64,000 bases of DNA from Kribbella sp. VKM Ac-2569 (GTDB taxonomy: Bacteria; Actinomycetota; Actinomycetes; Propionibacteriales; Kribbellaceae). Positions within the stretch are counted from its first letter, which is position 1. Every line of letters starts with the position of its first letter. Of the stretch, positions 53,861 to 62,700 are shown in pieces. The translations under genes and the position numbers were made by a program. Location: positions 124,001-188,000 of the forward strand of contig NZ_SGXJ01000008.1 in the NCBI RefSeq assembly GCF_004216905.1, given 5' to 3'. The notes beneath the pieces are model-generated. The model was given only the letters and a program-made list of their open reading frames with translations. It had not been told where the DNA came from and ran no database searches.

Positions 53861-56069
53861 CCGGTGCCACCTCCCCGGCGACCGTTGGCTCTGTGTCCAG
53901 CTTGCGCAGTCCGGTTTCCAGCCAATCGAGGCCGTCGCGGATGTACTGCGGGCAGGTCCAGGCGGCATCCGTTTCCATCAAAGTCAGGGCGAAGCGGGTC
54001 TTATCGAAGGTGCGCACTGTGTCGTGAATGTCTTTGAAGATGTTCTGCAGGCCCTTGGCGCGGATATGGTCGTCAACGCGCAAGTCGAAGTCCGGCCCGT
54101 CGTCGGCCTGCGTTAGCGCAAGGTTCTCGAAGGCGAAAGCCTCCTCAAACGTCCGGCCGGCGATCTGCGTCGTCTCACCGTTCCACTCCACCGTTGTGGC
54201 TGTCTGGTAGGCCACTCGAACGGCCGCGCCCGCGGGTCCGCCGTCTGACTCCTTCTTGTCTGGCCCCGCGGCCAGCAGTTCGTCGACGCGCTGAATTTTC
54301 GGCAGCCAGTCGCGCAGGACCGGGTTGCCGGTCAATGCATCGTCGACGTTGGCCAGGCAGTGTTCGCCGTTCAGCTTCGGGCCCTTGATGCTGTCCAGGT
54401 CGCTGATGATCAGGCAGCGCAGACCGAGGAATTCGATGAGTTCCTTGAACTTGTGCGCGAACGCTCCACCGACCTCAAGGATGCTGAGGTGCGATGCCTC
54501 GAGCTCCGGTCGGAACTTCTTGATCATCAGCGGAAGAAGCAGGCGTTCCACGTTGCCCTCGACCAGGATCACGGCGTCGGCGAAGAACAGATCGCAGTGC
54601 GTCAACTTGATGTACTTCCGAAGGAACTCGCGGACCTCACTCCTGGTCTTGTCGGCGAAGACAGATAAATCCTTGATGTCGCTGTGGTGGTACGAATTCT
54701 TATCTGGCACTCGTGCGAAGTACCGGATCGCGCTGAAGTCCTCGTACACGATGTGCGATGAGTGTGTTGTCAGCAGGAACTGTGTTCCCTCCGCGCCCTT
54801 TCCTTCGCTAAGGATTTCACGCAACTGACGGACGAACACCTGCTGCAACTGCGCGTGCAGATGTGACTCGGGCTCCTCGATCATGATGAGGTGTACAGGC
54901 GGCCGATCGCCATCGATGGCCTGCCAGTGATGGTGTGCGGCAAGCACTTCGATGACAATGTAGATGAGGTTCTTCAAGCCCAGCCCGTTGTATCGGTCTG
55001 GAAGCATGATCGCGTCGCCGTTGCTGTCCGCGGCGACCCCGGGTACCGCGTAGTGGACGCGCGCCGCGTGGTTAAGCAGAACCTCAGTGCTCAGCTCCGC
55101 CCTGATCTTGAGCTCTGGGTCGGCGATGCCTGGATAACCCAGCTTGCGGAGTCGCTCGAGCGTCCCGGCGAACGTCGCCTCCAGGTGCTCGTTCAGCTGG
55201 ACCTCCGAATCGGCTAGGGCCTTGAGCGCGCCCGGAGCAGGTTCCATGGGTTCGAGGTTGCGTTTGTAGTAGCGGCTCAGGGTCTTCGACAGATCCTCGT
55301 CTCGGGCGCCGCCTTCGTCTGAGAAGTAGCGCTGCGCCCCCAGCAGATCCACTGCCAAGAGGGACTTCAGCACGTCTGAGCCCTTGGCCAGTCGGAGTGG
55401 GCGATAGTCCGGCAGCGGCTCAAGGTCCGCGTCCACTGAATTCTCGTCAAGCTTGTAGTAGGCGACGTGGTAATGGCTGGTGAGCGACTTCGTCAGAAAG
55501 TCGAATACGTCGCGCGGCCACTGCTCGACGCTGTCGGGCTCGTCACCCGCGTCAGCCTTGGTGGCGGGTTGCTCGACTCCAGCGGGCCGGCCGTCGGCAG
55601 GAGGGAGATCGAGCTGCTCCGCCGCTACCGCTGGGTCCGAGATGTGTCCGGTCTGCGGTTCAGCGGCGACTTCACGTTCGGCGAGATACGCGTCATACAA
55701 CTCCTTCGGATCCCGCGGCTCGTACGAGAGCCGCATGCCGACCAGACCTGCCGGATCCCAGCTGAGACCGGGGATCAGGTCGACGGCCCGATGAAGGTTC
55801 TGGTCGTCCACACGGAACCAGAGGTCGAGCGTGATGGTCGGCAGCTGTTGGTCGCCGGACTGGTTGTAGGCGCGGAATGGCTGCCAGCATTCGGCAGCGA
55901 AGTCGTACATGCTGAAATGCGTGCTCTTGGTGAAGCACTGGAACACGTGCATCGCCGAGGTCTTGCCGCTGTTGTTCGCGCCGACGAACACCGTCGTCGT
56001 TTCGTCGAGGTCAACTCTCGCACGTTTGAGCCGCCGGAAGTTCCTGACGACAAAGCTATGCAGATACAC
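53838..56069 (-). CDS. gajA: Gabija protein GajA, OLD-family ATPase-nuclease
   Basis: The protein starts with an ABC-type ATPase (VRNFRRLKRARVDL, Walker A GANNSGKTSAM, late MIEEPESHLHAQLQQVFV) and then a TOPRIM nuclease (DAVILVEGNVERLLLPLM, LIISDLDSIKG). This order defines OLD/GajA nucleases. An acidic linker (about residues 160-190) and the C-terminal tail make it longer than the 578-residue reference. GTG 56069 is chosen because GGGGGGAG lies just upstream; ATG 56126 and GTG 56198 are possible but add low-complexity sequence. It is directly upstream of gajB. Confidence 0.9.
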   Translation of the reverse strand: MYLHSFVVRNFRRLKRARVDLDETTTVFVGANNSGKTSAMHVFQCFTKSTHFSMYDFAAECWQPFRAYNQSGDQQLPTITLDLWFRVDDQNLHRAVDLIPGLSWDPAGLVGMRLSYEPRDPKELYDAYLAEREVAAEPQTGHISDPAVAAEQLDLPPADGRPAGVEQPATKADAGDEPDSVEQWPRDVFDFLTKSLTSHYHVAYYKLDENSVDADLEPLPDYRPLRLAKGSDVLKSLLAVDLLGAQRYFSDEGGARDEDLSKTLSRYYKRNLEPMEPAPGALKALADSEVQLNEHLEATFAGTLERLRKLGYPGIADPELKIRAELSTEVLLNHAARVHYAVPGVAADSNGDAIMLPDRYNGLGLKNLIYIVIEVLAAHHHWQAIDGDRPPVHLIMIEEPESHLHAQLQQVFVRQLREILSEGKGAEGTQFLLTTHSSHIVYEDFSAIRYFARVPDKNSYHHSDIKDLSVFADKTRSEVREFLRKYIKLTHCDLFFADAVILVEGNVERLLLPLMIKKFRPELEASHLSILEVGGAFAHKFKELIEFLGLRCLIISDLDSIKGPKLNGEHCLANVDDALTGNPVLRDWLPKIQRVDELLAAGPDKKESDGGPAGAAVRVAYQTATTVEWNGETTQIAGRTFEEAFAFENLALTQADDGPDFDLRVDDHIRAKGLQNIFKDIHDTVRTFDKTRFALTLMETDAAWTCPQYIRDGLDWLETGLRKLDTEPTVAGEVAPDEPTDQE

Positions 56070-56320
56070 AAAACTCCCCCCGGACCCGCAGCTGCCATCC
56101 ACCCCAGATGCAGTCTGCAGCTCCATATCTTCGGCGGGACGCACGCCCCGTCCTTGCTGCTGGTAGGCGCGGCCCAACGGGGAGTATTGCGCGATCACAC
56201 TCCGTTGCCAAGTCCTGGCGACCGGTCAAATCGATCTGGACTGCGCCGGATCGACCCGAGGCTCACCGTCGTGTCAAGTGGACTGCTTGTGCGGGAACAT
56301 CTGAGCGATGGGACATTGCC

Positions 56321-56944
56321 ATGACGGAAGGACACGGAGTGCGGCGTCAGCCGAGCAAGTACGACATCAATCTTCCCCGGCTCGACTCTCGGGTGCTCGA
56401 AACCAACAAGCGCAGGATTGTCGCCGGACGTCGGCAGGACGGTGTCGAACTGGCCGACCGCCATCGAGACCTTCGCATCGGTGATGCCTACCTCGTCAAC
56501 GACGACAGTCAGGTCTCGCTGCAACGAGCAGTGCACACTTTGGCGGGGTACTTCAAGCGGGAGTTCAGGTACGACTACAACCAGTACCCGGTGGCGCGTG
56601 ATGGGTTCGATCCGCGGGAGGCTTGGTTGTGGGTCGCCGATGAGTACACCAACCTGCGGGCGGTCGGGGCCGCACTGTTCCATCAGGACCGCTTCAAAGC
56701 TCCTGCGGGGAGTGAACGCGACTGGCAGATGGCCTGGGTCCTGGAGTTTGTTTGGCTACACCCGTACGAGCGCGGTCAAGGGCTGCTGAGTGGCTCTTGG
56801 GAGGGCTGGCGGGCTAGACATCCCGGATTCGTGGTCGAACAACCGTGGTCGCCCGCAATGGAAGGCTTTCTGGAGCGACACCCACACGTGTACTACGACG
56901 GGAAGGCCACGTCTGACATCCTTGCGAGGCTTCGCAGCAGATAG
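56321..56944 (+). CDS. GNAT-like protein divergent from Gabija
   Basis: A 207-residue protein with an acetyltransferase-like C-terminal half: VLEFVWLHPYERGQGLLSGS (motif A-like), then HPGFVVEQPWSPAMEGFLER. The N-terminal part (HTLAGYFKREFRYDYNQYP) fits no named domain that I know. ATG 56321 is the start. It diverges from gajA at about 250 bp and may be an unrelated cargo gene or an accessory. Confidence 0.65.
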   Translation: MTEGHGVRRQPSKYDINLPRLDSRVLETNKRRIVAGRRQDGVELADRHRDLRIGDAYLVNDDSQVSLQRAVHTLAGYFKREFRYDYNQYPVARDGFDPREAWLWVADEYTNLRAVGAALFHQDRFKAPAGSERDWQMAWVLEFVWLHPYERGQGLLSGSWEGWRARHPGFVVEQPWSPAMEGFLERHPHVYYDGKATSDILARLRSR

Positions 56945-57208
56945 TCAGCCGTCGGCAGGCACTCGTGGGACAACGCTGGAGGTCAGCCAGGATGAGCCCT
57001 GTGAGGAGGCAGCGTCCTGCGACCTCGCGTGGCCGGTTCGCAACCGGCCGGCGAGTCCATCCGGAGGGCCGCCCCGCCTTTACTCAGCACAATCAATAGA
57101 AGACGATGGCAATGTACATACAGGGATGCGAAGGCTGGCATTGTGAATCCGCAGGTCGCGGGTAGATTTGGTAATTGATGACAAACGATGAGCGCATTCT
57201 TGCCAGTT
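56945..57208. other. AT-richer right-end region of the element
   Basis: No gene is supported. The last part, near 57,100-57,200, is noticeably AT-richer than the neighbourhood, as expected for the arm-binding region beside an attachment site. Confidence 0.4.
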
Positions 57209-57246
57209 TCCGCGGGTTGTGGGTTCGAGTCCCACGGGGCCTACAA
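57209..57246 (+). repeat. attR: 38-bp direct repeat
   Basis: Perfect copy of 20,918-20,955, the 3' part of tRNA-Lys. There is no 5' half here, so it is not a second tRNA gene. It marks the right end of the element. Confidence 0.93.
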
Positions 57247-57356
57247 ATCCCCTGTATGAGTCCGGGTCATCCTTGACGGGTTGGCTCGGGCTCTTGCTTT
57301 ACGCGGCTCCGGTAGATGCTTGACGGTGGCTTCGGTTGTTTCTTGACACTCGACTC

Positions 57357-57689
57357 ATGTTGCAGGAGCAGAAGTACCAGGCCGCGCCGATCCTCATCGC
57401 GAAGGCCACCGCAGCCCTCGGCGGCGCACTGCTAGCCGCCGCGGTGGGTTACCGGGCACTCGTCCTCCTGGTCGCGGCTGCGTGCGCTCTGGCGGGCGTT
57501 CTGCTGTTCGCCGTACGGCGGTTGCCTACTGGTATGCACGTCCCAGGCAATGCGGAGCGGCTGCTGCAAGGAGATCTGGGTGGTCGTCGCGGACCGGTGG
57601 CGCGACGGGTCCGAGACACCGGGCTCAGTGGGCGCGTTGGCCGTGGCGGTAGACGGCTCGGACATCGAGGAGTGCTGCGGGGTCTGTGA
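57357..57689 (+). pseudogene. Membrane-protein remnant (MFS-like 3' part)
   Basis: ATG 57357 opens QEQKYQAAPILIAKATAALG and two hydrophobic helices (ALLAAAVGYRALVLLVAAAC, ALAGVLLFAVRRLP). This looks like the end of a transporter. After about residue 65 the frame runs over the convergent amidohydrolase. There is no upstream transporter sequence next to attR, so a larger gene was probably broken. Uncertain. Confidence 0.4.
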
Positions 57690-58803
57690 GGGGGTTGCCT
57701 GCGACGGCGAGGATGTCGGCGTCGTAGCCGGGGGCGAGGCGACCCTTGTGGTCGTCGATGCGGCAGAGCCGGGCGGGTAGTGAGGTGACGGCGCGGAGGG
57801 CGTCGAGGGTGGAGTTGCCGACGCGCTCGACCATCATTGTGACGGCGTGGGGGAGGATGTCGTGTGGTTTGGGTGGTCCGATTCCGGCGTCGGTGGTGCA
57901 GACGAGGGGTATGCCAGCGACTCTGAGTCGTTGGAAGTGGTCGCTGAGTCCGGCGAGGCGCGCGGCGATGCGTGGTGGGGGTACGGTGCCGGGCCGGATG
58001 CCGAGCGTCAGAGACACTGTGATGCCGGCGGTGGCGATCGCTTCGACGAGGTCGGGTCGGTCCTCGATTCCGTCGGGGGTCATGAAGGTGCAGTGTTCGA
58101 GGGAGTCGACTCCGGCGGCCACGGCGTTCGTGATGGCGTCTGCGGCGTGGGCGTGGGCGGTGACGGGCAGCCCGAGCCGGTGTGCTTCTTCGACTGCCGC
58201 GCGCAGTTCGGCGGTGCTGTATTGGGCCTGATGGGAGTGGGTGCCTGGCGTCAGTTCTCCGCCGCTGGCCATGATCTTGATGACGTCGACGCCGCGCTCG
58301 GCGTGGGTACGCACCGCGGCGCGAACGCCCGCGACGCCGTCGGCCTGCCCGCCAAGGAACCAGCAATGTCCCCCGGTGATGGTGATGGGCGGCCCGGCGG
58401 CCAGGACCTGCGGGCCCGAGGCGGGGTCAGCGGCGTACTCCGTGCGGAGCCGCAGGGCCAGATAGTCGCGGTCACCAAGGTCCCGCACGGTGGTGACACC
58501 GGCGGCGAGAGCGGTGCGAGCAGCCTTGCGCATCCCGGCCAGTAGCTCGTCGTCGCTGGCTGTGGTGAGGCGATCGACCGGATCGGCGCTGGCGTCGAAG
58601 CCCAGGTGCAGGTGGGCGTCGATGAGACCGGGCAACAGTGTCACGTCGCCGAGTTCGACGACCTCGGCCCGATCGGGCGTGCCTCCTCCGCTGCGTACGG
58701 CGAGAATACGGCCCTCCGCGACGAGCACGGTGGCATCGCTGATCAAAGCCGCGTTGTGCCCGTCGAAGAGCCGGGCCGCCCTGAGCGCAAGCATGGCGGG
58801 CAT
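57625..58803 (-). CDS. Metal-dependent amidohydrolase (imidazolonepropionase-like)
   Basis: The 392-residue protein is an amidohydrolase-superfamily member: VTLLPGLIDAHLHLGF (metal-binding HxH), VDVIKIMASGGEL with the bridging-lysine region, PVTAHAHAADAI and SLEHCTFM (later His ligands), VCTTDAGIG (final Asp) and GYDADILAVAGNPL. It resembles Xaa-Pro dipeptidase or organophosphate-hydrolase-like enzymes. The substrate is not known. No signal peptide is seen. Confidence 0.9.
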   Translation of the reverse strand: MPAMLALRAARLFDGHNAALISDATVLVAEGRILAVRSGGGTPDRAEVVELGDVTLLPGLIDAHLHLGFDASADPVDRLTTASDDELLAGMRKAARTALAAGVTTVRDLGDRDYLALRLRTEYAADPASGPQVLAAGPPITITGGHCWFLGGQADGVAGVRAAVRTHAERGVDVIKIMASGGELTPGTHSHQAQYSTAELRAAVEEAHRLGLPVTAHAHAADAITNAVAAGVDSLEHCTFMTPDGIEDRPDLVEAIATAGITVSLTLGIRPGTVPPPRIAARLAGLSDHFQRLRVAGIPLVCTTDAGIGPPKPHDILPHAVTMMVERVGNSTLDALRAVTSLPARLCRIDDHKGRLAPGYDADILAVAGNPLTDPAALLDVRAVYRHGQRAH

Positions 58804-58939
58804 CCTTCCGTGGAGTCCGATCGAGTTGTCCGTGCTGGCGGTCAGGCCTGTGGTGCCTGTGCCGGACGGGCGGCCCAGGCGAGGGCCAGGCCGGCGAGGA
58901 GCGCGCCTGGGGGCGGCATGAGCAGCAGCGAGGCCAGGT

Positions 58940-59100
58940 CATCACCGTACTCCGGTCCGTCGCGGCGGCATCGTCACCTCCGGCCGCGAAGGCAAGACCG
59001 TCCTCTACCGAGCCGATCGCGACGGCGCGGCCACGGCACCGTCCGACCTCCAGGCCTACCTGAAAAACCTGCTGCTGACCTCAGCCCAGCGCGAGCTGCT
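58940..59100 (+). pseudogene. ArsR regulator remnant (C-terminal wing)
   Basis: One frame reads RRGGIVTSGREGKTVLYRAD and SDLQAYLKNLLLTSAQ. This is the ArsR wing and last helix. No HTH or start precedes it. The gap 58,804-59,080 holds nothing else. Confidence 0.5.
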
Positions 59101-59593
59101 CGCGGTGGAAGTCGTAGTGCTGGGTCGGGAAGTGATAGACGTCAGCCAGCGTCATGTAGTCCTTGAAGAACGGATCCCATCGGGTCGGGTAGTGCATGCC
59201 CCGTGCCAGGTCTGCATCGGTTTCGGCGTCGAGCCGTCGGTGAAGCTTGTCGACGACGTGGTCGAACATCACGACCATGCGAGCCGGGCTGACTGTGCGG
59301 CCGGCGGCGTACGAACCGAGGAAGTTGATCTCATCGAACGGTCGGGTTCCTGCATTCAGCAATCGCGCGTATGTGCGACTTGCTCCGCGGGGCAGCCGAC
59401 CGAAGACACGAACCAGCCGAAGCAGCGCGCGGATGATCAAGTAGCCCAGCAGCATGTGAAACAGCAGTTGGCGGTTGTTCCACCGCGTGCCGTTCGACGG
59501 CCTCCGCAGTACCTCGTCATCCGCCGACTCGACCAGGCGGCGGAAATCGGCACGAACCCGCTCGAGTTCCTCGTGCACCGACGTCCTGTCCAT
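59081..59593 (-). CDS. DinB-like superfamily protein
   Basis: The 170-residue helical-bundle protein has the DinB-type order: LERVRADFRRLVESADDEVL, WNNRQLLFHMLLGYLIIRAL (first His), VVMFDHVVDKLHRRLD, and DVYHFPTQHYDFHREQLALG (late His residues). These may form a metal site as in YfiT/DinB thiol transferases. The start at 59593 is next to an upstream gap. Role unknown. Confidence 0.82.
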   Translation of the reverse strand: MDRTSVHEELERVRADFRRLVESADDEVLRRPSNGTRWNNRQLLFHMLLGYLIIRALLRLVRVFGRLPRGASRTYARLLNAGTRPFDEINFLGSYAAGRTVSPARMVVMFDHVVDKLHRRLDAETDADLARGMHYPTRWDPFFKDYMTLADVYHFPTQHYDFHREQLALG

Positions 59594-59726
59594 GGCTCCA
59601 TGGTGTGCTGTGGAACCTCTGCAGCGCCATGATCAGATCGGCTGCCTGGTGTTCGCGCCGGTCGACGCGGGGGACGTGAGGCGCCGGGGCGCGGGTCCGG
59701 CGGCGGGGCCCTGCGAGGATGGTGGG

Positions 59727-62700
59727 GTGGATCGCCGAGGTGCGGGAGACGGTGCGCTCGGGCGTGCTCGCGGGCGGGTTCTCGAGGTGCGGGGTGCGGG
59801 TGCGCACAATTTGCGGGATGTTGATGTGTCGTTCGGGCCGGGGCTGACTGCGGTTGTTGGGGTGTCGGGGTCGGGTAAGTCGTCGTTGGCGTTCGATGTG
59901 GTTTATACCGAGGCTCGTCGGCGGTTCGTCGAGTCGTTGGCGCTTGGCGGGAACCGGGCGCGGGTTCCTGCTGCGCAGGTCCGGCACATTGCGGGACTGG
60001 GTCCGGCGGTAGCGGTTGCTCAGAACGTGCTCAATCGGAATCCGTTGTCGACCCTGGCGACGTCGGTCGGGTTGCATCCGTTCTTGCGGATCCTGTACTC
60101 GCGGTTTGCCGAGGTCGAATGCCCCGATTGTCACGTGTCGGTCCGGGCCCTGTCTGCCGAGGAGCGCCTCGCCGTTGCGCTGGACCTGCTCGCTCGCAAC
60201 GACGAGCTCGACGTTGATGTGGCGATCGTGCGAGGTCTGGTCGGAAGTCACGAGCGCCTGCTGGCCGGCGTGCGAGGAGAGTTCGCCCAGGTGAGGGTGG
60301 ACGGCCGCCCGTGGGCAGCGACCTCGCGGAGTCGTGTTCCCCACCTCGACCCGGCGCGGCCTCACGACGTCGTCGTTCGAGTGGCGACCCTTCAGCAGGG
60401 CCTGTCGCCGGCCGAGGTCCGGGCCGCGTTGGAACGGGCTGACGCGTTGGGCAGACCCGAGGTGCTGCTCGGTGGTACGCCGGTATTGCGGGCGCCGATC
60501 TGCCCGCAATGCGGCGCGTGGGTCCGGCCACTCGCACCATCGGCCTTCCGTGGTGACAACGACACCTCGTCGCATCGCATCGCCGGCCTCACGTTCCAGG
60601 AGCTGCTCGGTCGATCGGTGACCGAGGTCCTCGAATTCGTGCAGCGACTCCCAGAGGGGTCGCGACGCCTCCAGGACGAGTTGCTGCGACGCCTGCGTCC
60701 GTTGCATCAGTTGGGCCTTGGTTACCTCGCCCTCGACCGGTCGATGCCGACGCTGTCGCGTGGTGAGGCGCAACGTACCCGGCTCGCCGTCGTGCTTTCG
60801 GGGCGTCTCGAAGACCTGCTGCACGTCCTCGACGAACCGACCATCGGGTTGCATCACAGCGATCTCAGACGACTGCTCGACGCCATCGCCGGCCTTCCCG
60901 GCCCGGTGCTGATGGTCGAACACGACCCGGTTGCCGTCGCGATGGCGGACGATGTCGTGGAAATCGGACCTGGCGGCGGCGACGCTGGAGGACGACTGGT
61001 GTTTCAGGGCCCGCCTGCAGAGCTGTGGCGGGCCGGCACGGCGTCGGGCATCAGCTTCTCCGCTGGGGCTCGTCGGCAACGTTCGCGGCGCCCGGTATCC
61101 GACGACCGGATCAGCGTTGCAGGGGCGAGCCTGCGTAACCTCCGGAACGTCGGCTGCGAGATCCCGCTCGGATCGCTGACGGTGATCACCGGGCCGTCAG
61201 GAGCAGGCAAGACCACCCTGAGCCACGACGTACTGCTGGCGTCCCTGCGCGAGCGTGGTCCTGTCGGGTGCGCGACGTTCGACGCACCGGTGATACGGGC
61301 TCGTGCGGTGGATCAGGCGCCGCTGGGCAAGAACCCCCGCTCGAATCCGGCGACGTACACCAAGGTGTTCGATCGGATCCGCGAGGTTTTCGCGAACGAG
61401 ACCGGACGCCCCGCCACGGACTTCACCTTCAACCGGGCAGAGGGCGCGTGCCCGGACTGCGAGGGGATGGGCTCGGTCGCGATCGGCATGAGCTTTCTGG
61501 CGCCGATCTGGGTTCCGTGCGAGGCCTGCGACGGTCAGCGCTATCGATCCGAGGTTCTCGAAGCGACGTCGGCGGGTCGGTCGATCGCCGATGTGTTGGC
61601 ACTCAGCGTCGACGAGGCCAACGCGGCGTTCGCCGAGCACCCGTCGGTCACGAGCATCCTGCAGTCTTTGCAGGAGGTCGGGCTCGGTTATCTGACGCTC
61701 GGACAACCGTCGCCGAGCCTTTCCGGTGGAGAGGCCCAACGCGTGCGGCTGGCCCGCGAGGTGGCCAAAGCTCGGACCGGCGACCTGGTGCTGCTCGACG
61801 AGCCCACGACAGGTCTGCACCCTGGCGACCTCGATCGGTTGCTCGCGGTGCTCGACCGGCTGACGGACAACGGCTGCACTGTGGTCGTCGTCGAGCACCA
61901 GCCCGACGTGATCGCCGCCGCTGACTGGTGCATCGATCTGGGCCCGGGAGGCGGTCCCGATGGCGGACGGCTGCAGCACTGCGGGCCACCTGTTGCCGAG
62001 AAGCGGCCGAGGGTGCATCCGCGCACCGAGCCGCGCACCGATCGACGCTCCAGCAATGCTATCCGCGTACGCGGCGCTCGCGCCCACAACCTGCAAGGCG
62101 TCGACGTCGACTTCGCCAAGGGCCGATTCACTGTCGTCACGGGCGTATCGGGTTCGGGCAAGTCGTCGTTGGTCCACGACGTCGTCGAGTCGGAGGCGAA
62201 CCGGCGGCTGCTCGAGTGCCTGTCGGTCTACGAGCGCCAGTCGGTCCGCGAGGGACCGGAGGCTCCGGTCGACTCGCTGACCGGTCTGGGCCCGACGATG
62301 AATATCGACCCGTCCGGCCGGGTCCTCGACGCGCGTGGGCCGGGCGTCGACGTCTGGGACCGGGTGACCATTGGCCGGTCCGGCGACCTCGATCGTCTGC
62401 TCGCTGTGATCATCGCGCGGGCCGGTGTCCGCACTTGCCTGGCCTGCGGCGCAGGTTCGGTACGCCGGACGTCCCCGAAGCCGGAAGCGCCGTGGATGTG
62501 CGACGACTGCGGGACCAGCGCCGTACCGATCGAGCCGCGACATCTGGTGGGGTCACCGGTGTCGACCTGTCCGCAGTGCCTGGGCCTCGGAGTCGAGCAC
62601 GAGTTCGACTTCCCCAACCTGATCGTGGATCCGGATGTGCCCATCCTCGGCGGCGTCTTCGGCGGCAGTCTGGCCTGGTTCGGCACAACCCGCGGCGAGG

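Larger units (their letters stand above)
20918..57246. mobile_element. Integrative mobilizable element / defence island in tRNA-Lys
   Basis: The element is bounded by the 38-bp repeats and contains a tyrosine integrase, a MobF relaxase-helicase, Prim-Pol and GGDEF genes, and several defence loci. No TraB/FtsK-like or type IV secretion genes were seen, so transfer would need a helper. The base composition of several cargo genes (hsd operon, Shedu) is less GC-rich than the flanks, and many broken genes lie inside, which fits repeated acquisition. The frameshifted integrase suggests that the element may now be fixed. Confidence 0.88.

Noticed and set aside
57209..57281. Second tRNA gene at the right end
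   Set aside because: Only the 3' part of tRNA-Lys is present; acceptor 5' strand, D-arm and anticodon are missing.
59517..61079. 520-codon minus-strand ORF opposite the UvrA-like gene
   Set aside because: It is rich in Arg, Pro, Gln and His with no domain, and lies antisense to a frame with clear UvrA motifs. The same holds for the minus ORF at 61197-62543.
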